Part shown: positions 10,471 to 24,639 of the stretch, piece by piece
Layout: each line of letters opens with the position of its first letter
Position numbering within the stretch: position 1 is the first letter of the stretch
NCBI RefSeq assembly: GCF_014851395.1
Contig: NW_024043372.1
Location: 13,568,059 to 13,632,058 of the forward strand
Origin: Micropterus salmoides
Taxonomy: Eukaryota > Chordata > Actinopteri > Centrarchiformes > Centrarchidae
Reading direction: 5' to 3'
DNA length: 64,000 bases
The notes under the pieces: generated by a model
Database searches by the model: none
Told to the model about the DNA's origin: nothing
What the model saw: only the letters and a program-made list of their open reading frames with translations
Translations under genes and position numbers: made by a program

Positions 10471-13400
10471 AAAGTAGAGCAGTAGCAAACATTTGTAATT
10501 GTATTTCTTATAGCATGCAGTTTCTCCAACTAAAATTTAAAAAATGATGAGGATGAGATGATGAAGTAGATAATAAACTCCTGTTTTGCAAAAAAAACCT
10601 CATCCTATAATCTACTCTTTTTAATGGGTAGAAAATACCGAAAGTATGATTTTGCAGTCCTTAATTACTTCACTTTTCATCTTGTTTTACCCTTCAAGTT
10701 GTGTTCCCTGTGGTGAATGTTCAGTATAATGACCCCCTAGAACCTTCCCTTCTGTTACAGACTGCTCTTTAAATTTAGCATTGGCACAGGAGGTAACCAC
10801 CACCCACATAGAGAGCTGAATGATGGAGAATACGGGTCCCAGCTACATAGAAAGGATATGAGGACAGAAGTTAAGAGTTAAAAGGACGGAGAGAAAAAAA
10901 GAGAAATGTATGTTGCCTACTTACACCAGTCTCAACTCCTGTGGTCTGGCCCCTTGTCGAACAGTCTGTCCTCTTAACAGGCCAGTGGGGTGAAGACGCC
11001 CTTTTACCTTATTTGCACGACTTCATGACATTTGTGCAAAAAAAACATCACATCGTCTGTGTGAGAGAGGGAAGAGACGACATGCTGGATTGGCAGTGAA
11101 AGCAGGCAGAGAGTGAGTGCAATAGACCTCTAGTGTCAATGGAGGCATCCATTAATGAGCAGGCTGGGAATGTGTCCATCCTGACACACTCTTCACCGGG
11201 GTACAGCAGGAGGTTAGGCCAGGGCCACAGACGGCTGGGGGACATGAATAATTGAGGTCCCTGTTTTAAATGTTTAAATGAATTAGGGCCAGGGGAAGAG
11301 GTGTTAAGAGATGTACAAGAGGGAGGAAGGGAATGGCAGCAAAAATACTCCTATTATTTATGTCTGTAATCATGGTGCAGAAAGGTGTTCTGTGTCAGGA
11401 GTAAAACTTGCTAAGTCACATAGCACTTAGCGTGGTGACACAAGTGCATGCTAAGTCCTGCATAGCATTAGTTTTGACTACTCTGACAGACAGAAATGTC
11501 CATATTCTGACACAATTCAAATACACGCATGTGTTGGCACAAAATTTCAGCCTAATTCTCTGAGTGCTGACCTGCAGTGAGGTGACAATATTCCATTAAT
11601 AGCCAGTGGAGAGATTTGTAAAGACTCAAAGAGAGACCTCACAGTATTAACACCAGACAAAGACATCCTATCAGAATAAGTCCAACCTCAATACCTGAAC
11701 ACCTCAGTGGGTGAGGTCCCAACAAATAAGAGAGCCATGTTTTCTTTCTTTCCGCTGTGCATCGTCACATTTTACATCTGGTAACCTTTCATTCAAAAAA
11801 AACAAAGACAAGTATCTCCTTCTAATAAGGCATCCTAAATTACAGCTAGTGGCATTATTGATTGCTAATAAACATTTACTAATACTTTACAGAACAGTTA
11901 TAAATTATTACTAAATCCAAATCCAAATGTGAAAAATCTCTGATTGGTATTTATCATCCAACATGATGTTCGTTTTATCTCTTTAGCTGACTCTTCTGTT
12001 CAGCAGGAAGACCTCTATAAATAGCTTACTAATGTTTGTAACTGTAGACTTGATGCCTTAAAAAGTTATATAGCCAGTAGCATTTATTGACTTACTAACA
12101 TAACTGCAGATTGAACGGCTTATCAGAATGTAATAAATGAATGACCCTTTATTAATTACTTACTAACTTTAGTAACTGCAGACTTGAGTGTCATGAGGAT
12201 AATGAGTTTTTCACTTTCTAATGAGCCATCAGTCTGTAATTATAAATGCTAGTAATTAATAAATGGATTTTGGTCCAGATGCTGATTTTCAGAAGGTATG
12301 TGGGTCCATTGACAAGGTCTCCCTGATGAACTAAAGAGCAGCTACAACCTGGCAACAACAAAAAAAATTTAAATTTTAGGCTTTTCGTCTGAGGCAGACA
12401 GGAAATGAGGGAAGAGACAGGATACACTGTATGACATGCAACAAAGGGACCCGACTGGAATGCCCCCAAAAGTTGTTCTTATTAATGGCTTATAACTGAT
12501 CTATATGACATTAATACATTATTTTTTCATGACATGGCCTCTTTGAAATGTGAAATTCACTTATGAATGTATATAAATGTCTATAAATGTTTATATTTAT
12601 TGATATTTCAATAGTATTGCTCATTATTGCTTTTCATTTGTTGCTGATTTTTCCTTTCAGACATATAGCAAAACTACTTTTTCTTGGTATTCGTATCACT
12701 TCTCACCGTGCATCTGGAAAGGAATGCTACCGTTTTTCTTTTCTTAATATACACTATTCAGAAAACACAGATAAAAAATAAAGTTGAGCCAACATGCAGT
12801 GTTCATGCAGTAATCGCAGTCACTCAATCAGGGTCTGGAAAAGTAGCCCCTTCTGGCCTTTTGTACTTGTCGCTCCTTTTCTTGAACTACTTTCACTTTA
12901 TTTGAACAGATTTCAAGGTACTTGAGGGGCACAGTGTTTCACTAAAGGTTCTCAAAAAAAATTTTATCTGGTGATGAACCCACAATTTAAATCAGTTCCC
13001 TAATGACACAATGTATAACTTAATAAAACACAAGTGCCACAAAACCTATTTCAGTTCAATGTTTACTAAATTGTACAAGGGCACAGTGTGTGACACTACA
13101 GCAGCTGATATTTGTACCAGCCAGTTGTCAGCAGGACACAGAGAGTAAACAAAGCACTACTGACTGGCAGCCGTTCCACTCCACAGAATCCAGTAAAGAT
13201 GCCTCAAATTGGATGCAAAAACAGCACACTTAGATTTCAATTTCTCCTCACAGATGGGAGCACCACGCACGTAGGTTGCTTGTGATGTGTCACCAGTACC
13301 TGATACTGGGGAGTAAACAATGATCAAATCGACACAGTCCCAAAGAGGCAACACACATGCTGGGTGCTCTGGGCTTCCACTGGTTTCTGAGACAGAAGAG

Positions 13401-15979
13401 ACAGAATAGACAGACAGGCGGCCAAAAAGATGAGACAAGAGGTATCAGGCTCCGTCGATGTGGGTGGCTTCCTCCGAGCTGCCAATGCACCACTGCTTCT
13501 CCTCACGGTTTCATTTTCTCCTTCTTGCCCTCTCTTACACTGAAGTCCAAAGCCCAAGAGAAATTAGTCACCCCGCACGCTGTGTGTGTGTGATCATGAG
13601 TCTGTGTTTGAAGAAAAGAGTGAGTGCAACAGAACAGGAGGGGGGAGAGAGAACAAAATTGTTTTCCATCCCAAGGCTTATAATTTCGCCTTATATCTGA
13701 AAATTGATGCTGGTCTGAAAAAAAGACATCAAGAAAAAGAATCTGAAATGTGCTGCAGTTACAGGAAAAGCCTCGCTGTACAGACTGTACGGATACAGTA
13801 TGGCCACAAGAGGAAGGACTGAAAATTATAAGGGAATCTACAAGAGCCTCTAAGCTATGCCTCTAAGAAATGTTCAAGACAGACCCAATTGCTCAAGGGC
13901 AGGATCAATGCTTTCAGCAGGGTTCAACATATGTATCAACATTTACTGTATTTTACGATTCTGAGTTAAACTGGACTTACGCTTCTGTAGAGGTACATGT
14001 AAACATCTTTGCATACATACACAGAGAGGGGTGTTATGGGCAACTGTAGGTCACGTCAACTCCTCTGCAAGGAGACAAACATACCTCCCAAAAATCAACA
14101 ATGCATTGTGCGGACCTGCACGTTTCACCAAGCTGATTGGTTGATCCAACATCCTTTTGGGAAGTTTTCTCAATTTTTTCTTTCAGAGTGTGGGTATATA
14201 TTTCAACACAGTACTGCCACAAGAGATGTTCTAGCAGAGCATATAGAGCAATATATCCTCTTAAAATGTCAGATGTTGTGGTTTGTTTACACTGTCACAG
14301 AGGTGAAATTGATTTCAGTTTCCTGATTTCTTTCATGTTATCTTTACGTTGTGTTTTTTTTTAAATGTGGCACTTGTTCCTACTAGAAGACACTTACATT
14401 TTACGTATAAGTGTAAAACAAACACTTATTTGAATGTGTCTGAACAGCAACCGTGTATGTTAGCTTACATGCATCCCTGAGAAGCATAATTCCAGCTTCA
14501 GCAAAAAAAGAAAAATACATAACAAAACTGTTGGCTGCTACCTAGCAAGTGTATTGTAAACATAAAGTCTTTATGCCCTTTCCAACAAGTTTTTAGGAAG
14601 TGAAATTCCACAGATGTTAGTGAGGATTGCTTGTTTTTACTGTTAATACAGACAGTGATAAGGCGGTCAATAATCTACAGTTAGCCTCCTGCGCACGTCA
14701 TTTTCCAGCCCCGTACTTTGATAGCAGATGTGAAGGACCAGAGTCCAGCTCTACAGAAGTCCCAGTGTGGCCCTGCCAGATCCTGTAGCTTACTTTGTTC
14801 AGCCTTTTGTTTTTGTTATACTCTACTGATTTCAAATTATGACACTGGGTTCCTTTACATAGGTTATATTTACTGTTACAATACATTACTTTAAGTCATA
14901 CAAAACAACTTTTACATTTTGTAACTTTTCAATATATTAGAAATAATTTTTGCTATATAAAATTGATCATACTAAATTTACATTCTTGATTCATCAGCTT
15001 CTTATGTTAATTGAATATAGTGTGATCTAAACTTAGTTAACAGCTGTAAATGAAAATTTTAATATGGTATTATAGGTTAACATTTTGCATATGTGTCAGT
15101 AAAAACTAAAAAATTAAAATCTGATGTTATATATTTGTTTCATTTAGACATTTCCTCAAGAGATAAAAGTGACATTCACTGAGAAGTTACTCTATTATGA
15201 AAACCAAAGAATTATCTGCCCACTGAATAGTTTTGAAGCCCTGTAGAAGGTGATGTTGGCACAGGCGGCTTACATTGTTGAGAAGCACTTATTTACCACA
15301 GGGAAATTCGATTAGCTCTGAGACCTCAGAGTTTGCATCACAATTAATGATACCACCTAGTTGGATTCATTGTTACTCTGTGCAGGTTATTTGTTTCGTC
15401 ACTTACCCACAGGTTGGTTTGGATGTGTGCACATTCTTCTGTGTTCAAACTAGACTTAAATCAGAGCAGCAAACAAGGCACTCTTCAAAAACTATTCAGG
15501 CGTAAGTTCAAGTGTAAGACTCCTTATGTATCTTAAAGTATAAGGTGGAAAGTGAAAATACTCCTGCACACATAGAAGTGCACTGCATAATTACTTTTCA
15601 ACATTTCATATGAACCATGAAACATTTTTGGGAGCATTTTCACTTTTCAACTCTGCCGCTGTCTGGCACCAGGTGGGACATCTGATCCACACTGTGACTA
15701 TGGAAGGAAAATAAATGAGTAATAAATGTTGCAGGTAGTTAATGCAAAATATAACGTTAACTATAAAAGATGCCTCAGTTTGGTTGACACTACTATTATG
15801 TCACATATTTGAGAGAAAATGGAACAAGGGAGCAAGACCTCGATATATAGATGACAGTCAACAACAATAGTCAACAACATGTTTTTGTGTTGTCCTATGA
15901 AGACAGACAATGTATTATCAGCTGTCAAATATCCAGTAGCCATAACAATAAATGCCGATTCATGGTAACGTTAACGTTA
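10471..15979. other. Unassigned non-coding region
   Basis: About 5.5 kb with no supported gene. A diverged internal periodicity of phrases such as TTACTAA...AACTGCAGACTTGA is seen between 12020 and 12190. An open frame at 13157-13438 (-) is not recognised. Confidence 0.55.
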
Positions 15980-15987
15980 GTCTCTAA

Positions 15988-17769
15988 TAGGGCTGCACGA
16001 TTTGGAAAAGTCATATTGCGATTATTGTGGACAATACTGCGATTGCTGGAAGCTATGCTATAACTCTCGTTTAGTTAGCACACGCTATATGTATGTTTTT
16101 TTCGGCCCTTTGTTTACTCACTAAAAGGACATCTGAATGGAATTAACAGTCTCGCTTAATCATTTTTAGTTATAAGCTGATTCTCCTACAGATTTGATTA
16201 AAATGGAACAAATGGTACTATGAGTCTAAAATGCACAAAAAATGACATTTTGAAATGTTTTTCTCAACTTGAACAACGTTAAAAAATAAACAATATTTAT
16301 AACAATAACTAGTAAAACAAATGTAAATCAGAACAAGGGGAGCATGATGCTCTACGGAGGAGGTGGATAGAAGGAGCAAATATTGCCAAACTGGCACTGA
16401 CTAAATCTACATCTGCCTAATGCAGATCTCTATCCACAACCTGGAGGAGGAAATAGTCTACATGAGTGTATTAGTGTAATATTATAACATTAAATAAAGA
16501 GTATAATGTTCAGTTAATAGTATACTGTTAGTATAACAATAAGAGCTATATTCATTATAATTTCATAGTATAGTTAGCCTAATATTTTACCACTAGTTGA
16601 ATATTAAATCCAATTACAGCGGTTTCATTTCTGTGGGTTTTTTTTATTTATTTAATCCTTGTGCAAGAAAAAGGCTCTACATTGGTCTCTAATTTGTTAA
16701 TGCTACGTAACTTGTCAATAATCATATTGTTCAACATTTGAAAGTTTGCTGTGGCACGTCAAACTTTTTTTAATGTCCCGCCCCATCCAGGCTGTGATTT
16801 GTCGGTTAAGGAAAAGTGAAACTTACAGGCACGTCCGCTTTCTGAAAAGTTGAACATGTTGAACAACAAAAGGCACCGATACAGCTAACGTTAAATGGCT
16901 AGCGAGCCAAACCCAAACCTTCCTTATCTTCTCTCAGTTTTCTTCTGTCTTATCTTCAACTGTCGACGATGTCTCTCTGTCTCTGTCACAGAGTGACTGG
17001 AGTACCGGCATTTGTCCCGGTACTCTGGTCAATATTATGTAGCTGCAGTACTGGAGGCTGCAGTTTCAGGACCCCCGCAATCCTGAGACCGCAGTTCTAG
17101 GACCGTAGTTCTTTTGCGACAGCGCCATCTAGAGTGGTGGTGGTAATGCATAGCAACACGAAGGAGGTTAACCCTGTCTGCTAACACGTCGGCCGTGAGT
17201 TCGATGTGCACAGCTGTAGGGTTAACAAGTCAACATGCATATAATCAATATCTTAAGTTTAGGCACACACTCGGTGATGGCTGTATTAAGGATAATTGGC
17301 TTCGGGGGGGCTGTCAAGAGTAACGTAGCTAGATTGCTAGCCAGCCAGCCAGCTAGCTGGCAGTATCAAAGTAAACAAGGGTCCTAGAAATGCAGTTCCG
17401 GTCCTAGGATTGCGGTCCTGAAACTGCAGCCTCTGGTACTACGGTAGGTTGTTGCCAGTGCTCTGGTCATTATTATGTAGCTGCAGTACTGGAGGCTGCG
17501 GTCTCACGGTAGGTTGTTGTCTTAAGTTACTCGTACACTGCTCATAAATCATTTTTCTCATTGCACATAGGCTTATCTGTTTTTAGGGACACATGCGAGA
17601 GCCTGGTGTGGGCGGAGATAATAAGCATACTGCAGCACACACAGAGAGCGCCACGCACACTCTCATTTATTAAATCGCACACTTTTTGCAGTTATGTAAT
17701 TGCACACGACGACATCGCGATTGCAAATGTGATTACATTATATGCGATTAGATTAATTGTGCAGCCTTT
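15988..17769. mobile_element. hAT-like transposon, 1.8 kb, non-autonomous
   Basis: Begins TAGGGCTGCACGATTTGG and ends in ATTAATTGTGCAGCCTTT. Near-perfect 8-bp duplications flank it: GTCTCTAA at 15980-15987 and GTCTCTAG at 17770-17777. No transposase frame survives. It contains a nested inverted-repeat insertion at 17048-17439. Confidence 0.75.
17048..17439. repeat. Nested inverted repeat, arms of about 60 bp
   Basis: Left arm from 17048 (GTACTGGAGGCTGCAGTTTC) and right arm ending 17439 are complementary with few mismatches, extending to about 17110 and 17378. A 39-bp direct repeat (17023-17061 and 17461-17499, one mismatch) starts just outside the left arm, overlaps its first bases, and recurs about 20 bp past the right arm. 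Confidence 0.75.
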
Positions 17770-17849
17770 GTCTCTAGTCTAGTGTGGCAAATTACCACAT
17801 ATTAAATCTTGTGTAGTATAACCTAAATAACAGAGAAATAGTTACTTTA

Positions 17850-18330
17850 AGTGTTGTTGTATAGTTTCAAGTTAACTTACCTCCAGGATAAGCTGGTAAC
17901 GATGTGGCCACAGGCTACCAACCTCGAACCAGACATGCTCCAGGTAAAAGCTACTTCTGCTAACGCAGAGTAGCATATAGCATTAGCTCCTAAGCCTGAG
18001 CTAACTTGGTCATGTTGAACTAGGCGGGCGTAGTTCCTCTTTGCCAATTTTTGGTTATCTGGACACTACGTCCATTGTTTTATACAGCCTATGGTTAAGT
18101 CACATAAGTAATGTTGTTATTTTAAGCCAAACCATTACCTTTTCCTAACCTTAACCAAGTAGTTTTGTTGCCTAAACCTAACCAAATTACCACATTTCGC
18201 ATTTCACAACTTCTGTTTCAAAACGTGAACTGCTAGTTTTATTTTGAAAGTTTAACCGGACATTGCATATTTATTATTGCTATCTTGACCAGACGTTGCA
18301 TACTTTTTGTCATTAACTTAACCATGGAGC
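17850..18330. repeat. Interspersed repeat(s) with TTTTATACAGCCTATGG and CTAACCTTAACC phrases
   Basis: Two phrases I recall as common in percomorph genomes: CCATTGTTTTATACAGCCTA (18073) and CCTTAACCAAGTAGTTTTGT (18150). Similar TATACAGTCTATG strings occur at 57157 and 62911. Confidence 0.45.
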
Positions 18331-19648
18331 CCTACACATATAAAAATGACACTAAAGGGGTACCCAGGGAGCTAAAAAGCTACGCCCAGGGGTTTTGAAC
18401 AAGCATCCATATGTGACGAGTTGGGAGTGATAATGTGTTGAATTATAATGAAAAAGAAATTTCAGATTTCAAAGATACAAATGAATTTTTATGTTGAAAA
18501 ATACTACTAATTTTGTCAGTGGCATAGTTACACCCTGATAAAAGGGGAGTACTTTCTCACCTTATTTTGCATCCATATGCTTTTACAATTTATTTTTTAG
18601 TGCAATCGTAAACACAATTTGTTATATGTCTAATATAATATCTCTAAAATTCTTGTATTTTTAAAATATTATTTTAAAGCATTCACCAGGTGTGTAACTT
18701 TCTAAAAAAAAAAGTAACAATGGGCCCAGTTGACCCCTTCACAGACAATACTGGGTGAAATGCTGCCCATACTCAAAAATGTTCCCTGTTTGCATTGAGA
18801 TAAAACTATATTTACACAAAATACAAGAGCACAGTAGAAGCCTGTACATCCCTCACACATCCTTCATCAGTTAGTCACATTAAAATGTGACTGATACATC
18901 AAACTGTAAAAGAACAATTAAAAGGGAAATGTTCCGTGAGTATTTATAGTGCAAGTACATTGTGCACATAACTGACTGATAGAGGAGGTATGTTTGAACG
19001 GATAATAGAGAAGCGTGAACTGTAGCTACCCTTGAGCTCATTCTATCATGGTAGAAAGATAACACAAGTACCCAGTTTTCTGTTTCTCATTCTGATCTTG
19101 TACATTAGATCAAGGCTCTGACGTTAGATTCCGCATAATGCATTTAATGACATGGGTACAATTCTTTTGAAGATAGCAGCGTGCTTTGAAGAGTCTGCAG
19201 CTCTTCAATTGCTGGGATCTGATGATGTGGAAACCTGACCAGCCTCCACGTTGGGTCGCAAAATCCAGCCTACCACCTATTGTTCATATGATGAGGGGCA
19301 GAAGAAGGCCCTGCCAACATCATGTTAGCAATCCACAGGAGGAAATTGTCTAACTTTAAATAAGAAAATACCAACCCAATACCAAAAAGGGGAGACCTTT
19401 GACATTAATTGCCTATTTGTTGGTTGGAGTCTGGTTTGTTTAATTATAAAAACAACAAGGTCGCAATTCTCCTGTTTCCTCAATAAAGAAATAACAAGCG
19501 AAGAAAATAATATGCACATTTTTAAACCCTGTAATTGCAATTTTATACAAAATTTTCAGTCTGACAATTACAGGATGAGGTGGAGCTTGACAACAAACCA
19601 GAAAAGAGTAGGAGAGAAAACATAATGCTAAGGACCATCAGGCATCCC

Positions 19649-19684
<36 letters not shown>

Positions 19685-20600
19685 TGCTAACAAAAAAAAG
19701 AGTGCTCCCTTACTTCAATAGGGGATAGGGTTTAGATGTGGATCTGCAATTCCCCAACCTTTCACTGGGCCACTGGTTAAGGGCTTGGAGAATTGAGTTC
19801 CTCGCTGCTGTGCTGGAGAAGGAGTTGATGGGAATTCAGCGCAATGGCACAATATTGAGAGTGAAAGCTGCCAAATACTGACTATCTCCAGGAAAAGGAA
19901 CAGAGCAATGGATTGAAGAAGGAGGGAGAGAAAGGGGGGCTGGCAGAGAAGTCTGATACCCAAAACCCACCTCCATGAAAGAATGGATTTGTAGGCTCTG
20001 CTGAGGCTGTTTCTCCACTCAGACCTCATTGTCCTCAGTGTCCAGAGCACTTGAAGAGTCAGCTGGAGAAATTTCCCAGGCAGAGTCACATGTCTCCTCT
20101 GCTGTACACCTTGTATGTTCAGGACAGACAGGAAGGACCATTTGGGCTTAGAAAATGTAAGGTATGTCACCCCGACACAAAAAGTAAATGGGGATTCCAG
20201 CTGGACACATTTCAAAAGAAAAAATAATCATTCTGAAATCATCATATTATGAATAGAAACCTGAATATGCTTCTAAGAATTGTGTGCATCAGTTGTTTGA
20301 AACACTGTAATCTTTAGCTTCCACCCACCGTTATCGCGCACATAACAAAATTCAAAGGCCTGTGATTGGATGTCTTTTACTGAAATGTAACCTGGTAAGT
20401 AGTTAAAGAGTTTACTTACCACCCCCTGAATATTCTTGTTTTTGCTGTTCTCCAGTGCTTTGACCTTCTCACCTTGCAATGGTCACATGAAGGGGTAGCT
20501 AGGGACACTATGATGTCACTGTTGGGTGTGGTTACAGACCACTGGATGTGGTCAGAGGCGAAACAGGCTTGAAACAGCAGAACACTGCTTTTCAGCAATT
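18331..20600. other. Unassigned non-coding region with a (GA)n tract
   Basis: Pure (GA)15 at 19651-19681. The open frame at 19715-20215 (-) is hydrophobic and low in complexity, with no recognised domain. Confidence 0.55.
19651..19681. repeat. (GA)n microsatellite
   Basis: About 15 uninterrupted GA units. Confidence 0.97.
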
Positions 20601-20606
20601 TTTCTG

Positions 20607-21102
20607 CCAGATATTGCGTTCACGATTCGATTTGAGATTTTTTTTTACTGAAGTTTTGCTCAAGTTCAATATTCACTGCCAGTCTATTTTTGACAGAAGC
20701 CGCATCAAGCAGCACAGAGCAGATTGAACCAGGCAGGAAGTCAGACACAGAACAGCATAGAGAATCTGGTCAATTTTCAAATTAAAACACCCTTTGCAGA
20801 CTCCCGATCGTACATCAACAATAAACACAGTTAACAGTTTAACTACGTAGCTACTTAACTATGGTAGAAGCAGAAAAATCAAGGACAACTGAACAAATAA
20901 GCAAAATCTGAACAAGTCAGCAAAATCAGACTTATTTTGAAATGCTCCATGTGGATATGTAACTGTTGGCTGTGTGACTGTTTAAAACGGGTCAGCTGCG
21001 CTGTATAATTAACCTACATTTTAATCGTCGTCTTCACGATTAGCTAATTGCGTCCTTTTAAATCACAATTTCGATTTGAAAACGATTAATCATTCAGCCC
21101 TA
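20607..21102. mobile_element. hAT-like element fragment, one end visible
   Basis: The right end reads AACGATTAATCATTCAGCCCTA (read as its parts AACGATTAAT and CATTCAGCCCTA), an inverted form of the TAGGGCTG termini seen elsewhere in the window. The interior has ACGATTCGATTTGAGATTTT at 20620. The left terminus is not identified. Confidence 0.5.
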
Positions 21103-21279
21103 GTGTTAAGTTAAGCACTCTTCCCACTTTGAAATCTAAAACTATCACTTTGAAATATAGAATACGATTTCTGATTCTACAAACACTCAACAAAAAGTTG
21201 AATCCAATATTGGAATGATGGCTTTCACTACATGACATGAGTTTTACAGGAGGAACTGATATAATTCAATGACATCACA

Positions 21280-21394
21280 ACACACACACACACACACACA
21301 CACACAACATTAACCTCTACACACATACATGATGTGCCCACACACCATTCACATACTGTAAACTCACTCAGGAAAACACCAACTTTTATAAACA

Positions 21395-21439
<45 letters not shown>
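21280..21439. repeat. Two (CA)n microsatellites
   Basis: Tracts at 21280-21306 and 21403-21439, separated by CA-rich sequence. Confidence 0.95.
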
Positions 21440-21441
<2 letters not shown>

Positions 21442-24360
21442 ATACACACCAACAGCCAAACATGCACCCAGCAAATCAGCATGAATAAATAAGAGATGGA
21501 GTTGTGCTTCACAGCCTAATCTCTAAGGAAAAAACAGCCTGCCGCATCTGCAAGGCTCAGCCAGGGCGAGTGAGAGGGACACTGCTGGCTTCCAGAAACC
21601 CAATTTGTTTGTTTATTGTCTTGGTGTTTTGTCTGCGGTTACAGTTCATTGCAGTCAGCCCATCATGGGCATGCTCCTTTAAATGGCATCTATAAAACAT
21701 GGGATGTGCTCTCCCCACATCCACCTCCTCTGTACATGACGGAGCTGCACAAGAGCGTAACAATGCTACATTTCGTTCGTTATGGTGGGGCTTTGAATTT
21801 CCCTTAAAACACCCAATGGATTCACCCCAGAGGCTCGAGCAGGCGCTTTGAGAGGTGGAACAAACTGTGCTTTCTAAACACATTAGCCTATGAACACCGC
21901 TGAGCAGTGAATCTCAGGGTGCTGAAATCGGGTGTAATCATGTAGATAGATGGCTGACTTTTTATTGTTCCGCTAAGCCAAATCTGCAAGGCTGGTGGTG
22001 AATACAGGGTTTCTAAAATGATGCAATACCCAGGATTTTATGGTTAAGTCGTGGGGCTGCACTTCTATGTTCACTGTGACAAGACACTGGGCTGTCACAT
22101 GTATATGTATCCTGCATACACAAACATGATTAGCATGCCAACACTACAGGGACTGCATAAATGTCAGTCTTACATGAAGACATTTGGATGAGCTGTAGTC
22201 TCAAAAGGCAATCTTAATATCACAGGGTGGTGCATTCACATATGGGTAGATTGTAAAAACTACTAAATTGTATTGTTTTGTCTCATGCCTGCAAACACAA
22301 GCCAGACTTTCATATTATGCCCTATTGATCTGACAGAGAGAGCAGGAAGCTGCCGGAGAACACAAATACTGCCTGGGGTGGCTCCTTAAAACTAGAGACA
22401 AGCCTCTTATCCATGGTGTTCTCTTCCTCTGGAAATCACCTGGTGGCTCATGCATATCAAGTACTTTCCCCAAGCCTCTTTCTGTCTTCTTCAGGCTCTG
22501 CTGTTTGTTCCAATGTCTGTGTGATGATGGTTTAAAAAAAAAAATAAAAAAGAAGCATACAACTACTATTGCAAGCTAATCTGTTTAACCGCTGCATTCT
22601 GATTATTTTGCAGAGATGCGATTGACGTTACCACATCGGCATGAGCAGCCGTTTTTGATTCACCACCTGTTTGGGAATATGCAGGCCCATAGTGCAGTAT
22701 GGCAAGGTTAAGCTGGCAGGGTGTTTGCAGGTACAGACAACTTTATTCTAAGCCTTTAGCTCCATAACAAATTCCCACTTTTTACAACAACCACTGCAGA
22801 GTGCACAAATCTTTTCCAAGTTTCCAGTGTTACTGTCAAATATAGTGGAACTGTCACAGGGATCCCATCTCCAGTAATCCCATGGTGGCCTTTGCTTTGC
22901 CTGTCAGCAATACCAACCAATAACACCGCACAATAAAACCCTCCAGAACAACAGTGGGCCGCAGGCAGCTTCAAGGGCTACTGACGGCGATCTATAAAAC
23001 AATATAATGGGTTGCCTGTCAGTGAGCGTGAAAGGGAAGATCTACACCTCCTCTGAATCTCTGAGGGGACTTCAATTAATCACAGCAGAATTGTATCATC
23101 CCGCAATAGGAATGTAAGGTTATTACTAGCCTCATATTCCGCAGGATGAAATGTGATGATAGCACTAATTGAGGATGGGGGAAAAAAGAAACAGCTGACT
23201 GCACAACGCTTGTCAAGGGGATGAAGGGCAGGTAAAAGAAAGGGGGGAACAAGGAGATAGACTGATATATATTAAAAAAGAAGAGAGGAAGTGGGAGGGG
23301 GATAGTGAAGACGGGAGGGGTTGTAGAAAGCATAATAATGATTATCTACTGTCTGTGTGCAGAGCATCTGACAGCAAACAGAAGAGTTTTCATTAGGGCC
23401 TCCATCTGTGTCATCTCAACAGCATTGTACTTTTCTTAAGTCACAAACAAGCCCTTTGTAGCTGGAGCTGCTTTTTTTCTTATTTTGGAGTTGAGGGGAA
23501 CAGACAGACAGACAGGATAGATAGAAAAATAGATGAGAGATAGATGTTTTTCACAAGATTATCAGTGAAGATTATCTGGTAAAAAATTCTTCTTCTCTGA
23601 AACCATAATCAGATAATGAATTGTCTGCATGCTGATGAGACCACACACACATTACTCATTTTAGCCTTTTATATAGGCTACATGTTTCTTTAAAAGTTTC
23701 TTTCTGTATGAGCACACAGAAGGGACTTCCTTCACTTCCTTTGTGCTCCCAAAATGATCCCTCTGAGAGGAAACTTTGTTTTTGTCTAATTTAAGCAGTT
23801 AGTGAGGATTTCATGTTGCGGCACAGATCTGATATTCTGTGAATCTAGACAGTGTGAAGCTGAACATTTCTTCAGCCACACCTGCACGCCACTTTGAATC
23901 ATTAGTTTCCAGTAGCTTGCTGGAGTCTCAAGGTACCCTAATAACTATTTAACATAGTGGAAATAATCAATATCCCAATCGATGAGCTTAGTTTATTCAC
24001 AGGTTTGGCTGCTTTTCGTTTTCCCAGTCACGCCAGCTGCTTCAGAAATCCACAGTATAAATTGTTTGAATTCAATAATTTCTATTAAACGTTGTAAAAG
24101 CCACCTATTACACCACATGTACAAAACGTACACCAATAACATTTTCATGGTATGTCAACCTACCTGTCGTTGTGCTGTCAGTTAATCCCCTGAAATGTCC
24201 CTTTCATTTATTCTCCATTGTCAACCACAAAAAACAGAAATGCCATTTCCGTGTCGCTTCAAGACGTCCTCCACAACGCATAACCTAAAAATACTGGTCT
24301 AATGTAACAACTGTCCCGACGCACAATCCCTGAGTAAAAGAAGTCTAAATTGGGGCTGCT
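21440..24360. other. Unassigned non-coding region
   Basis: About 2.9 kb with no supported gene. A short (GACA)(GATA) tract lies at 23502-23550. Confidence 0.55.
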
Positions 24361-24390
24361 GGCTACTTGCAGGCAGGGGACTTCAAAGTC

Positions 24391-24632
24391 TATAAAAGTT
24401 GCTGGTCCTCCGCCTCTGACTCACAACTTCCCATCCGCCAGAGCGCCTCAGCAGCAGGGCAACACGCCGGACCGTCACTCATAGTTTCTGGATCCAAGCA
24501 TGGTGGGACTTTATTTTGTTTACAATCCTCCTTCCAGATACTGGTTGCAGTTGGGTTTGGCAACGTCTTCGCCCAGTTAGAGAAATGGACTTGATGTGTC
24601 CGAGGGACGGAAGAGCCGCCGGATTCATCTCA
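24391..24632 (+). promoter_or_regulatory. Possible TATA promoter and first exon
   Basis: TATAAAAG at 24391-24398 is followed about 30 bp later by a GC-richer tract and, at 24632/24633, a donor CTCA/GTGAGT. Two ATGs (24500 and 24585) have short frames; the second gives MDLMCPRDGRAAGFIS before the donor. It cannot be linked in frame to ppm1j exon 1, although it could be a non-coding leader. No downstream partner exon was found. Confidence 0.25.
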
Positions 24633-24639
24633 GTGAGTG

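Noticed and set aside
13157..13438. - strand frame with VYSPVSGTGDTSQATY
   Set aside because: Somewhat protein-like, but three overlapping frames are equally open here and no splice sites support it.
19715..20215. 166-codon open frame on -
   Set aside because: Hydrophobic low-complexity product with an overlapping alternative frame and no recognised motif.
21280..21439. Spaced CA tracts resembling a regularly interspaced array
   Set aside because: Simple dinucleotide repeats with no unique spacers of constant length. Not a CRISPR array, which would not be expected in a fish genome.
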